From JAQBGV01 sp032128395 (GTDB taxonomy: Bacteria; Planctomycetota; UBA8108; UBA1146): DNA of 37,107 bases. The stretch is from positions 1 to 37,107 of the forward strand of contig JAQBGV010000177.1 in the NCBI GenBank assembly GCA_032128395.1, read 5' to 3'. A program made the translations under genes and the position numbers. Under the pieces are notes generated by a model. That model saw only the letters and a list, made by a program, of their open reading frames with translations, made no database searches and was not told the origin of the DNA. Shown piece after piece: positions 25,664 to 33,825 of the stretch; position 1 is the stretch's first letter; every line of letters begins with the position of its first letter.

Positions 25664-26446
25664 ATGCGGACATCGATCGTGGTCATCGCAGTCCTTCTCG
25701 GCGTCGCTTGCTCTCCAACCCCGCTCGCCGCCCAGGGGAACCACTACACTCTCGGCCCGACGAGCTATGACGAGACCGGTTGCACCGGTCCTTCCCCCTG
25801 TCTTTGCCCATCGCTCATCGTCGGATTCCTCACCGGAAGCTTCGACTTGGTGCCGATCTTGCCGCCTCTCGGGCCGATCTTCGAATTCAACGTGGTCGGG
25901 TTCTCCGCGATGTCGATCGCGTTCGACGGCACCATCACCACGTTCGACGGGGGCGGCACCTACACGATCGATCTGGCGAATAGCGTCCAGGAGATGATTC
26001 TCTCGGTCGACGTCAACGGCGTGCCGACTATGTTCCAGAGCATCGGCCAAGTCCCGATGGCCCTCGGGTTCCCGCAATCTCTCGAGATCGGAGTCTACGC
26101 CGAGGTGGCGCCCCCCTGCATCTACGACGGACTGTACCTCGTCGCCGAGACCCCGATCTCGGGTTCGTTCATCCGCGGGGACACGAACGAGGACGGCTCG
26201 GTCGACATCGCGGACGCGATCGGGATCCTCCTCTTGATCTTCCCGCCAGCCCCTATCGGCACCCCCCCCGACTGTCTCGACGCCATGGACGCGAACGACG
26301 ATGGGATCGTGAACATCGCCGATCCGATCTCGTTGCTCACCGGTCTATTCGGGCTCGGGGGACCCCCGCCGCCGCCTTTCCCCACTTGCGGAGGGGATCC
26401 CACCGCGGACGCGCTCGACTGCATCGATCACGACGCGTGCCCCTGA
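25664..26446 (+). CDS. Secreted protein with C-terminal dockerin-like module, paralogue A
   Basis: A 260-residue exported protein. The signal peptide is MRTSIVVIAVLLGVACSPTPLAAQ. An N-terminal domain of ~150 residues opens with HYTLGPTSYDETGCTGPSPCLCP and is beta-rich; its function is unknown. The C-terminal ~95 residues carry two calcium-type loops (GDTNEDGSVDIADAIGILLLIF and DANDDGIVNIADPISLLTGLF, given here only to show spacing) followed by a PPPPFPTCGGDP tail, a pattern common in planctomycete secreted proteins. ATG 25664 is chosen because the signal peptide starts there; a GTG four codons earlier is possible. It is paralogous along its length to the next gene. Confidence 0.82.
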   Translation: MRTSIVVIAVLLGVACSPTPLAAQGNHYTLGPTSYDETGCTGPSPCLCPSLIVGFLTGSFDLVPILPPLGPIFEFNVVGFSAMSIAFDGTITTFDGGGTYTIDLANSVQEMILSVDVNGVPTMFQSIGQVPMALGFPQSLEIGVYAEVAPPCIYDGLYLVAETPISGSFIRGDTNEDGSVDIADAIGILLLIFPPAPIGTPPDCLDAMDANDDGIVNIADPISLLTGLFGLGGPPPPPFPTCGGDPTADALDCIDHDACP

Positions 26447-26471
26447 TTCGTCGAAGATGGAAGGAGTGACG

Positions 26472-27275
26472 ATGCGCATCCCGCTCACTCGGCACCTCGG
26501 ACGATTCACCCTCGGGGTCACCTTCGCCTCGGTTCTACTCCTGCTCTCCGGGCCCCTCGCCGCGCAAGGCAAGGTCTACGACTTCGTGCCCGGCGACAGT
26601 CTTTTCGAAACCGGTTGTCTCGCGCCGTCCCCGTGTGACTGCGCCGCCCAGCTGGTCGGGACCGTGTGGGGGAGTTTTCGCCTCGTACCGCTCGCGTTCT
26701 CCCTCGGACCTGTGTTCGAGTACTCGGTGACCGAGTTCGACGCGATCATCTTCTCGGATACTGGCCCGCCGATCACGCTCACCGGGAGCGGCACCTACAC
26801 GACCGATCTCTCGACCCTCACCCAGGTATTGACCCTCGACCTGCTCGTAGGCGGAGTGCCGACCGATTTCTCGAGCGAAGGGGCGGTGACGGTCACGGCC
26901 AACTTCCCGAACGCGATCGAGATCGACGTGTTCCACCAGATCGATTCGTGCCTCTTCGACGGGATCCACGTCTTCGCGAATCGACAAGCGGAGTTCATCC
27001 GCGGGGACGGCAACGAAGATGGCATGATCGACATCGCGGATGCAGTGCGCATGCTCACGTTCATCATCCCACAGACCGGGCAGCAAACTCCGCCACCCCG
27101 GTGCTACGACAGCATGGATGCGAACGACGACGGACTCTTGAACATCGCGGACCCGGTCTCGATCATCGAGTATCTGTTCGTCTCCGGACCGCTCCCCCAG
27201 AGCCCGTTCCCCGATTGTGGTCCCGATCCCACGGAAGATCTTCAACCATGCGAAAACGCGCCGCTGTGTCCGTGA
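26472..27275 (+). CDS. Secreted protein with C-terminal dockerin-like module, paralogue B
   Basis: A 267-residue exported protein, signal peptide ending SGPLAAQG. Its N-terminal domain matches paralogue A feature for feature: FETGCLAPSPCDCAAQLVGTVWGSF against DETGC...PCLCPSLIVGFLTGSF, FSLGPVFEYSVTEFDAI, and GSGTYTTDLSTLTQ. The shared C-terminal module has GDGNEDGMIDIADAVRML and DANDDGLLNIADPVSIIEYL. The ATG at 26472 follows GGAAGGAG. It starts 25 bp after paralogue A, so the two are probably co-transcribed and arose by tandem duplication. It ends 38 bp from the convergent argH. The N-terminal domain is not one I recognise. Confidence 0.82.
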   Translation: MRIPLTRHLGRFTLGVTFASVLLLLSGPLAAQGKVYDFVPGDSLFETGCLAPSPCDCAAQLVGTVWGSFRLVPLAFSLGPVFEYSVTEFDAIIFSDTGPPITLTGSGTYTTDLSTLTQVLTLDLLVGGVPTDFSSEGAVTVTANFPNAIEIDVFHQIDSCLFDGIHVFANRQAEFIRGDGNEDGMIDIADAVRMLTFIIPQTGQQTPPPRCYDSMDANDDGLLNIADPVSIIEYLFVSGPLPQSPFPDCGPDPTEDLQPCENAPLCP

Positions 27276-27313
27276 GGGAGTAGAGACGCGCGGCGGCGGC
27301 GGCTACGGACATC

Positions 27314-28522
27314 TCACCGAAGCTCTTGGCCCCAGCTCTCCGGATCGTTCGCGACCTCGAGATAGGCGTCTCGAAACGGCATCCCCGTTTCGCGCACCTT
27401 GCGATTGGCGACCGCGGTCGAATAGAGGCTCGGGTCGAGCGCGGCGCGTGCGCGCTCTGCATCGAACGCGATCCCATCGATCCCGATGGGCAACACTTCG
27501 AGCACCGCTTCGGCGCGATCGATCCCCCGGAAGAGCGCACTCTTGATCCGCTGCAGGTCTCGGTGATAGCCCGAGGGGAGTCCCTGACGGATCGCGAGCA
27601 CTTCGGAGAGGGCCGCCTGGACCGCCGCGGTCTCTGCGCGCACCAGTTCGAACAGATCTGGGTTGCGCTTCTGCGGCATGATCGACGATCCCGTGGTGAT
27701 CCCCGGCGCGAGCCGCACGAAGCCGAATTCGGAACTCGCGTAGAGGCAGATGTCCGCGGCGAAGCGACCGCAGTCGCCGACGAGGAGAGCGAGCTCGAAG
27801 AGCACCGCCGCCTCCGCCTTGCCGCGCGAGAGTTGCACTGCGGTGACCGGATCCTGCGTCTCGGTGAACCCGAGTTGTCTTCGGGTGCTCTCGCGATCGA
27901 TCTTCACTTCGGGCACGCCGTACCCCGCGGCTGAACCGAGCGGGTTCCGCGAGACGCGAACCGCCGTGCGCCGCAGGGACGCGAGATCCTCAGCGATCTC
28001 GGTGCGGAACCCTCCCCCCCAGAGCGCCACCGATGATGGCATCGCGCGCTGCAGGTGCGTGTACCCCGGCAGCGAGATCGCGCCGTCGCGCGCGATGAGA
28101 GCATCGAGCGCGGTGAGGGTTCGCTCTCCCATCGCCGCGAGACGATCGATCGTGTCGAGAAGATAGAGGCGGATCGCCGCGAGTACCTGGTCGTTCCGCG
28201 AGCGGCCGAGGTGGATGCGGCGCGCGGCCGCGCCGATCCGCGCCTCGAGTCGGACTTCGAGGACGGTGTGGACGTCCTCCTCCTCGACGCGGATCACCCA
28301 ATCCCCGCGTCGGTGCTCCGCCGCGAGCCCTTCCAGTCCACCGGCGATCGCGGAGAGGTCATCGGCGGTGATGTGCCCCGTCTCGAAGAGCATCGTCGCG
28401 TGGGCGATCGACGCCCGGGCGTCATACTGGACCAGGCGCGCGTCGAGCTGGTGATCATCGCCCACGGTGAACGCGAGGACCCTCGGATCGAGCGGTTCTC
28501 CCTTTTCCCACAGTCGATTCAT
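27314..28522 (-). CDS. argH: Argininosuccinate lyase
   Basis: A 402-residue enzyme that splits argininosuccinate into arginine and fumarate, the last step of arginine synthesis. The fumarase/aspartase superfamily signature GSSIMPQKRNPD is at residues 278-289. The HLGRSRNDQ block (~104-112) and GYTHLQRAMPSS (~153-164) with the probable catalytic His are also present. It is somewhat shorter than the usual ~460 residues, lacking part of the C-terminal region. The start overlaps the argE stop (ATGA) and it is the last gene of the nine-gene arginine operon. Convergent with the secreted-protein genes; no clear terminator is visible in the 38-bp gap. Confidence 0.95.
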   Translation of the reverse strand: MNRLWEKGEPLDPRVLAFTVGDDHQLDARLVQYDARASIAHATMLFETGHITADDLSAIAGGLEGLAAEHRRGDWVIRVEEEDVHTVLEVRLEARIGAAARRIHLGRSRNDQVLAAIRLYLLDTIDRLAAMGERTLTALDALIARDGAISLPGYTHLQRAMPSSVALWGGGFRTEIAEDLASLRRTAVRVSRNPLGSAAGYGVPEVKIDRESTRRQLGFTETQDPVTAVQLSRGKAEAAVLFELALLVGDCGRFAADICLYASSEFGFVRLAPGITTGSSIMPQKRNPDLFELVRAETAAVQAALSEVLAIRQGLPSGYHRDLQRIKSALFRGIDRAEAVLEVLPIGIDGIAFDAERARAALDPSLYSTAVANRKVRETGMPFRDAYLEVANDPESWGQELR

Positions 28523-29655
28523 CGCGCCTCCTCCTCCCGAACCCGGCCCGTCCCCTGCATCGTCGCCGAAAAGGCATCGATGAGGCGTCGATAGAAGTGC
28601 GCCCCCTCGATCAGCTCATCCGCCCGGACATACTCGTCGACGGTGTGCGATCGCTCCGTCTCTCCCGGGCCGATCTTGATGGCGTCGACGCCGCGGAAGA
28701 ACACCAGATCCGACATCGTGCGCGACCCGAAGCAGCGCGTCTCCGGTCGGGCGATGCGCGCCGCCAAGACCACCGGCGCCTCCGTCTCGCACGCCGAAGG
28801 CTCCAGGCGGTCGGAGAGCACCCGGACTTCGCTCTCGACGACGGCGCGCACTCTCGCCACCGTCTCCGCGTGACTCTCACCCGGCACCGTTCGGAGATCG
28901 AGCACCACGCGCGCCTCTCCGGGGACCCGATTGCGCGCCTCGCCGGCGCCGAGGACCGTCGGAGTGCAGGTCGTCGGACCGAGTTCGCCGTGTCCGGGCC
29001 CGAGATCGAGATCCTCGAGGCGCAGGATGTCCCGCGCGATGGTTTCGATCGGATTGCGAGCCCCGAGCGCTCGAGCGTGGGCGCTGTGGCACGGGTCGCC
29101 GTGGGCGACGAGCTCGAGGACGAGCATCCCCTTCTGGGCGATCGCGACGTCGAGGCCGGTCGGTTCGCCGACCACTACCGCCGCCGGAATCTCTCCCCTC
29201 GACCGAAGGTGGGGCCAGACGAGTTCGGTCCCCGCTCCCCCCGTCTCCTCCTCGCAGACGAGCATCAGAGTGACCGCCCCGGCGCGCTCGCTCGCCCGAG
29301 TACCGTGAAAGTCGAGGAATGCGGCGAGCATCGCCGCCGCGCTCGCCTTCGCATCGTTCGCTCCGAGCCCGTGAAGGCGACCCTTCACCTCGATCATGCT
29401 CCACGGATCGCAGGTCCATCCCTCTCCCGGGGGCACCGTGTCGAGATGGCTGTTGAGGAGGAGAGTCGGTCCCTCTCCCGCCCGCGCGACTAGGTTCTCG
29501 CCGATGCGCTCGACCGAGACCCCGGAGCTCTCGAGCACTGCCTGGACGTGATCGATGATCGCGCGCTCGTGGTGCGAGACCGAGGGGATCTCGACGAGCG
29601 CCCGGTGGAGTTCGAGGACCGCCGAGTCCTCGAGGAATCCGGTTTCTCCGCTCAC
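28519..29655 (-). CDS. argE: ArgE-type N-acyl-amino-acid deacylase (M20 family)
   Basis: A 378-residue zinc-dependent M20-family hydrolase. Metal-site motifs are NSHLDTVPPGEGW (His/Asp), GLGANDAKAS (bridging Asp), EEETGG (general base and ligand Glu) and GEPTGLDVA. The likely last His ligand is in ETERSHTVDEY near the C-terminus. Because the operon encodes an N-acylornithine-type carbamoyltransferase, the expected substrate is N-acetyl- or N-succinyl-citrulline, not N-acetylornithine. It starts with GTG 29655 overlapping the argB stop (GTGA), and its own stop overlaps argH. M20 enzymes of the DapE and LysK groups look similar; the operon context favours ArgE. Confidence 0.88.
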   Translation of the reverse strand: MSGETGFLEDSAVLELHRALVEIPSVSHHERAIIDHVQAVLESSGVSVERIGENLVARAGEGPTLLLNSHLDTVPPGEGWTCDPWSMIEVKGRLHGLGANDAKASAAAMLAAFLDFHGTRASERAGAVTLMLVCEEETGGAGTELVWPHLRSRGEIPAAVVVGEPTGLDVAIAQKGMLVLELVAHGDPCHSAHARALGARNPIETIARDILRLEDLDLGPGHGELGPTTCTPTVLGAGEARNRVPGEARVVLDLRTVPGESHAETVARVRAVVESEVRVLSDRLEPSACETEAPVVLAARIARPETRCFGSRTMSDLVFFRGVDAIKIGPGETERSHTVDEYVRADELIEGAHFYRRLIDAFSATMQGTGRVREEEAR

Positions 29656-30582
29656 GATCCACGCCCTTCGACCGAAACTGCGGTGAGGCGGTGCGCGTGC
29701 GGGACGACCATCGTTCCGATTCCCTCGTTCGTGAAGACCTCGGTCAGGATCGAATCCTCGACCCTCTGCGGAACGACGTGCGCGCTCGCCACCCCGCCGG
29801 CGAGGGCGTGCCGCAGCGCTTCGACCTTCGGCAACATCCCCCCGTGGAGCACCCCCTCCGCTTCGAGTCGATCGAGCCCCGCGGGATCGATCACCGAGAT
29901 CACCGACTGCGGGTCGTCGGTATCGCCGAGGATCCCCGGTGCGTCGGTGACTACGATGAACTTCTCCGCCCCGAGGGCCGAAGCGATGTGCGCAGCGACC
30001 GTGTCGGCGTTGATATTGAGGGGGCACCCCATCGCGGGTCGCAGAGAGTGGGCTGATGACCGGCACCACTCCATCCGCGAGCAGAGTCTTCAAGAGAGAT
30101 GGGTCGATCGACTCGATCTCCCCGACTTCGCCGTAATCGACCTCCACCCCGTCGACCAGCTTCGGAGCGCGACGCGTCGCGATGACCAGCCCCGCATCGA
30201 TTCCGGAGAGTCCGACCGCCCGCGCTCCGGCCGCACGGAACGCGCCGAGGAGTGCCGCCTGCACCGAACCGTTGAGCACCATCGTCGTCGCTTCGAGTGT
30301 CGCTCGGTCGGTGACCCGCCGCCCCCCGACGACCACCGGATCGATCCCCAGGCGGCGCTGCAGGTCGCTGATCTGCGGACCGCCGCCGTGGACGAGCACG
30401 GTCCCGATTCCGAGGCGCGAGAGGAGCGCGAGTTGCGCGACCCACGCGTCGAGTTCCGGACCCGGGACGATCGCCTCGCCCCCGACCTTCACGACGAAGG
30501 TCCTCCCCTGGAAGAGCCGCAGGTAGGGGAGCGCCCCGCGCAGCGCGCGGACGAGCGGGCTCGCGTCCCGATCCCTCAACAT
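29652..30582 (-). CDS. argB: N-acetylglutamate (N-acylglutamate) kinase, frameshifted
   Basis: The second enzyme of arginine synthesis, which phosphorylates the gamma-carboxyl of N-acylglutamate. The 5' part has TFVVKVGGEAI, LVHGGGPQISDLQRRLG and GLSGIDAGLVIATR. The 3' part continues in the next frame with LNINADTVAAHIASALGAEKF and TDAPGIL. The two frames join at 30020-30024, a run of five G on the plus strand. One base fewer there restores a continuous protein of about 309 residues reading DGVPLNINADT. All other operon genes are intact, so a sequence error is likely; programmed frameshifting or a recent mutation cannot be excluded. The ATG at 30582 overlaps the argF' stop by 7 bp, and the stop overlaps argE. 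Confidence 0.88.
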
Positions 30583-31580
30583 GATCCACCCCCGAGCATC
30601 ATCGTGAGTACCGCCTTCTGCACGTGGAGACGATTTCCCGCCTGCGGGATCACCCGACTCCTCGGCCCGTCGAGCACCGCGTCCGAGATCACGACGTTTC
30701 GCCGCACCGGGAGACAGTGCATCACGATCGCGTCGTCGGTCGTCTCGAGCCACGAGGGTTCGACACACCAATTGCGGTGCCGCGCGCGGAGCGCCGCATC
30801 GCGGGCCGGGTCGCCGATCGCCTCCGGGGCTCCCCAACTCTTCGCGTACACGACGTGCGCCCCCTCGAGCGCGGCCGCGCGATCACCGGTCTCCTCGATC
30901 GTGCCGCCACCGCGGATCGCCTCCGCGTCGAGCAGGTCGCGGAGCGCCGCGGGGAACCCGAACCCTTCCGGTCGGAGCACCGCGACGTGCATCCCACGCC
31001 GCGCCGCCATCGCTACCACGGCGGCGGGCACCGCGAGCGGGAGCGCCTTCGGGTGCCACGCCCAACTGAGCACGAACCGGCCGGCGGCCGGGATCCTCTC
31101 GTCGTCGAGGGTCTTCCAGTCGGCGAGGGCCTGGCAGGGGTGATCGAGCGCCGACTCCAGGTTGATCAGTGGCTTCTTCGCAATTCTGTCGATCACCGAC
31201 ATCACCGGCTCGCCAAGGTCATCGCCGAGGGAGATCCCCCGCGAGAAACACCGGACCCCGAGCGCGTCGCCGTACTCCTCGAGCACCGGGACCGCCTCGC
31301 GGATGTGCTCGGCGGCATCGCCGTCCATCGTCGTGCCGTCGCGAGTCTCGATCCCCCAGATCCCCTGTCCCGGGGTGAGCGGGACGCTCGAGCCACCGAG
31401 TTGGGCGATCCCCGACTGGAAGGAGGCGAGGGTGCGGAGCGACGGATTGAGAAAGAGGAGCGACACGACTTTGCCGCGCAGCGAGTCGTTCACCGGCGCG
31501 CGTTCGAGCTCGCCCGAGAGCTTGAGGAGCCGCGAGATCTCCGGGTCGGAGAGTCCGGAGAGGGAGAGGAATCGCTTCAC
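30576..31580 (-). CDS. argF': N-acylornithine carbamoyltransferase (N-acetyl/N-succinyl type)
   Basis: A 334-residue transcarbamylase that makes N-acylcitrulline from carbamoyl phosphate and an N-acylated ornithine. It resembles the Xanthomonas acetylornithine and Bacteroides succinylornithine enzymes more than classical OTCase: NPSLRTLASF in place of STRTR, LTPGQGIWGIE, TMDGDAAEHI, VLSWAWHPKALPLAVP, VVYAKSWGAPEAIGD, HCLPVRRN and AGNRLHVQKA. At the position deciding acyl specificity (Glu92 in Xanthomonas, Pro90 in Bacteroides) this protein has Ala90, which argues against a standard acetyl enzyme and perhaps for succinyl. GTG 31580 follows GGAGGTGA and overlaps the argD stop. Confidence 0.9.
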   Translation of the reverse strand: MKRFLSLSGLSDPEISRLLKLSGELERAPVNDSLRGKVVSLLFLNPSLRTLASFQSGIAQLGGSSVPLTPGQGIWGIETRDGTTMDGDAAEHIREAVPVLEEYGDALGVRCFSRGISLGDDLGEPVMSVIDRIAKKPLINLESALDHPCQALADWKTLDDERIPAAGRFVLSWAWHPKALPLAVPAAVVAMAARRGMHVAVLRPEGFGFPAALRDLLDAEAIRGGGTIEETGDRAAALEGAHVVYAKSWGAPEAIGDPARDAALRARHRNWCVEPSWLETTDDAIVMHCLPVRRNVVISDAVLDGPRSRVIPQAGNRLHVQKAVLTMMLGGGSC

Positions 31581-32752
31581 AGGGTCACCTCCGAGAGTTC
31601 TCGAGCGAGGCGATCGATCGCATCGTCTTCGAGGGTGAGGGGTGGCATCAGGCGGACGATGTGTGGGTCGGCGGCCCCGCCGGCGAGGATTCCGCGCTGG
31701 CGGAGGGTGGCGAGGACCTCCACCGCGGGGGGCGTGGTGCGGAGTCCGAGCAACAACCCGCGGCCTTGGACTTCGGTGACCGGCCCGACGATGCACTGCT
31801 CCCTGACCCGCGCTTCGAGCGCGAGCGCTCGGTCGAGGAGTCGATCCTCGTTCACGATGCGGATGACCGCCGAGGTCATCGCGCAGGCGAGCGGTCCGCC
31901 GCCGAAAGTGGTTCCGAGGTCACCGTACCCGACCGATTCGGCGACTGCCGCCGTCGTCACCACTGCACCGACGGGAAGACCCCCCGCGATCCCCTTCGCC
32001 AAGGTCACGATGTCGGGGCGAACCTCCGCCGCGGTCGCGGAGCACGCCTCCCCGGTCCGTCCCATCCCGCACTGAATCTCATCGGAGATCCACCGCGCGC
32101 CGTGCTGATCGCAGGCGGCGCGCGCAGCGCGGAGCGTCGACCGGGGGACCGGACGCGCTCCGGCGATCCCCTGGACCGGCTCGATGACGACGGCAGCAAC
32201 ACTGCGATCGATCGCGCCCGCGAGCGCGGTCGGATCGTCCGGATCGACTCTTCGCACCTGGAACGGCGGTTCAGGGAAGCCGTACCACCCCGCGCTGTCG
32301 TCCGTAATCGTCGCAGCGGCCGCGGTTCGTCCGTGGAATCCGCCGGTCAGGGCGACGACGGTGCTGCGCATGGACGTTCCGTTCGCGGTCGACCGGAACG
32401 CGAGGCGCAGCGCGTTCTCGATCGCTTCCGCGCCACTGTTGACCCAGAACACCCGATCGAGCCCGGCGCCGAGGCCCGACCCGATGAAGTTCCCGAGGTC
32501 GACGACCGCTGCATCGCGCACCGGCAGATCGACGAGGTTCGTCTGGAACAGAAGCCGCTCGGACTGCTCTCGGAGCGCCGCGAGGAGTCGCGGGTGGCCG
32601 TGCCCGAGGAGCGCCGCAGCGTGACCTCCGTACAGGTCGAGGTACTCGCTCCCATCGGCATCCGTAATGGTCGAACCCTGCCCCGAGACGATCGCGAGAT
32701 CGAGTCGGCGATAGACGGCGAGTTCGACGGGGATGGTTGCGCTGTGTGACAT
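31577..32752 (-). CDS. argD: N-acylornithine aminotransferase
   Basis: A 391-residue class III PLP-dependent aminotransferase, which converts N-acylglutamate semialdehyde to N-acylornithine using glutamate. Visible motifs: WVNSGAEAIENALRLA (PLP phosphate binding), GGFHGRTAAA, IEPVQGIAGARP, WISDEIQCGMGRTG (Asp224 for the PLP ring nitrogen), and TLAKGIAGGLPVGA with PLP-binding Lys253, then GTTFGGGPLACA. The family also includes ornithine, GABA and succinylornithine aminotransferases; the operon fixes the role. ATG 32752 has AAGGA 6 bp upstream and lies 8 bp after the argC stop. The stop overlaps the start of argF'. Confidence 0.94.
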   Translation of the reverse strand: MSHSATIPVELAVYRRLDLAIVSGQGSTITDADGSEYLDLYGGHAAALLGHGHPRLLAALREQSERLLFQTNLVDLPVRDAAVVDLGNFIGSGLGAGLDRVFWVNSGAEAIENALRLAFRSTANGTSMRSTVVALTGGFHGRTAAAATITDDSAGWYGFPEPPFQVRRVDPDDPTALAGAIDRSVAAVVIEPVQGIAGARPVPRSTLRAARAACDQHGARWISDEIQCGMGRTGEACSATAAEVRPDIVTLAKGIAGGLPVGAVVTTAAVAESVGYGDLGTTFGGGPLACAMTSAVIRIVNEDRLLDRALALEARVREQCIVGPVTEVQGRGLLLGLRTTPPAVEVLATLRQRGILAGGAADPHIVRLMPPLTLEDDAIDRLARELSEVTL

Positions 32753-32760
32753 CACGTTCC

Positions 32761-33825
32761 TTATCCGACCGAGAGCGCGGGCGCGAGCAGGCCCGTCGTC
32801 GCTTCGAGTCCGGCGACGCGGTTCAGCCACTGGAGAGTTCCTCCCGCGGCACCCTTTCCCAGGTTGTCGATCGCGGAGGTCACAAGGACTTCATCTCCAC
32901 CCCCCGCGACTCCGATCGCGATCCGGTTCGTCCCGACGACGTGCGAGAGTCTCGGCGGAGCGAGGCCGACCGCGACGAACGGATTCCCGCGGTACCCTTC
33001 GCGGATCACTTCGACCACCGCCGCTGCCGACATCGGCTGCGCGAGCTCGGCGAAGATCGTCGCGTGGATCCCGCGCACGAACGGACCCGAGTGCGGCACG
33101 AAGTCGACGGGGATCGGACTTCCTGCCGCTTGCGAGAGGAGCGTCCGCATCTCGGGTGCATGTTGATGAACGAGGGGACGGTACGCCCACACGTTGCCGT
33201 GTCGCTCGGGATGATGGGTCGCTGCGCTCGGCTCGCGGCCACTCCCGCTCGAGCCGGTGATCGCGCTCACCCGCACGCGGCGAAGTGCCCCGAGGGCGGC
33301 GATCGGCCAGAGCGGCAACGTCACCGCGGTCGTAAAACACCCCGGATGCGCGATCGGTCCACTCGGAGTCTCTCCCGGAACGTCGGGGAGTGCGCAGGTG
33401 AACCGCGCGAGCAATTCCAGATCGGGATGCGCCGTGCCGTGGACCAAAGAGTAGGTCTCCGCGTCGTGTCGGAAGTCGCTGCTCGTGTCGACCAGGAACA
33501 CCGAGCGCCCCGAAGACTCCGCCACGGCGAGCACGCGACCGATCTCCTCGGCGGCGACCCCGTGCGGGAGGCAAGAGACGAGCGCGATCGGCCCCGAGCC
33601 CGCCGCGAGTCTTTCGGGGAGGTCTGCAGGTGCGATGAAGCACGCCCCCGGATGCGCACCCACCAGAGTGGGGAAGACGTCCTCGATCGATGCGCCGATG
33701 TTCGCTCGACCGGTCGCCGCGACGACCCGAAATCGTGGGTGCCCAGCGAGGAGGCGCAAGAGCTCGCTCGCGACGTAGCCGCGACCGCCGAGGACGATGA
33801 GCTCGATCGGAGCGAATTCAGCCAC
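32761..33825 (-). CDS. argC: N-acyl-gamma-glutamyl-phosphate reductase
   Basis: A 354-residue NADPH-dependent dehydrogenase of the ASADH/ArgC fold, which reduces N-acylglutamyl phosphate to the semialdehyde. The nucleotide-binding start is LIVLGGRGYVASELLRLL. The catalytic cysteine is Cys163 in IAHPGCFTTA, with the preceding DTSSDFRHD block, and the later HNVWAYRPLVHQHAPE and VDFVPHSGPFVRGIHAT regions contain the probable active-site His (first fragment reads GNVWAYRP). Start taken as GTG 33825, overlapping the stop of the P-loop gene by 8 bp; an ATG about ten codons upstream would overlap more. It belongs to the type of ArgC of ~350 residues. Confidence 0.93.
   Translation of the reverse strand: MAEFAPIELIVLGGRGYVASELLRLLAGHPRFRVVAATGRANIGASIEDVFPTLVGAHPGACFIAPADLPERLAAGSGPIALVSCLPHGVAAEEIGRVLAVAESSGRSVFLVDTSSDFRHDAETYSLVHGTAHPDLELLARFTCALPDVPGETPSGPIAHPGCFTTAVTLPLWPIAALGALRRVRVSAITGSSGSGREPSAATHHPERHGNVWAYRPLVHQHAPEMRTLLSQAAGSPIPVDFVPHSGPFVRGIHATIFAELAQPMSAAAVVEVIREGYRGNPFVAVGLAPPRLSHVVGTNRIAIGVAGGGDEVLVTSAIDNLGKGAAGGTLQWLNRVAGLEATTGLLAPALSVG

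Noticed and set aside
25467..25673. A 68-residue minus-strand peptide across the hairpin repeats
   Set aside because: It is encoded almost wholly by repeat sequence, and no Shine-Dalgarno sequence was recognised.
30576..31580. Classical ornithine carbamoyltransferase (argF)
   Set aside because: The STRTR signature is replaced by SLRTL, and the GIWGIE, MDGD, AWHPK and AKSWG blocks are those of the N-acylornithine enzymes.
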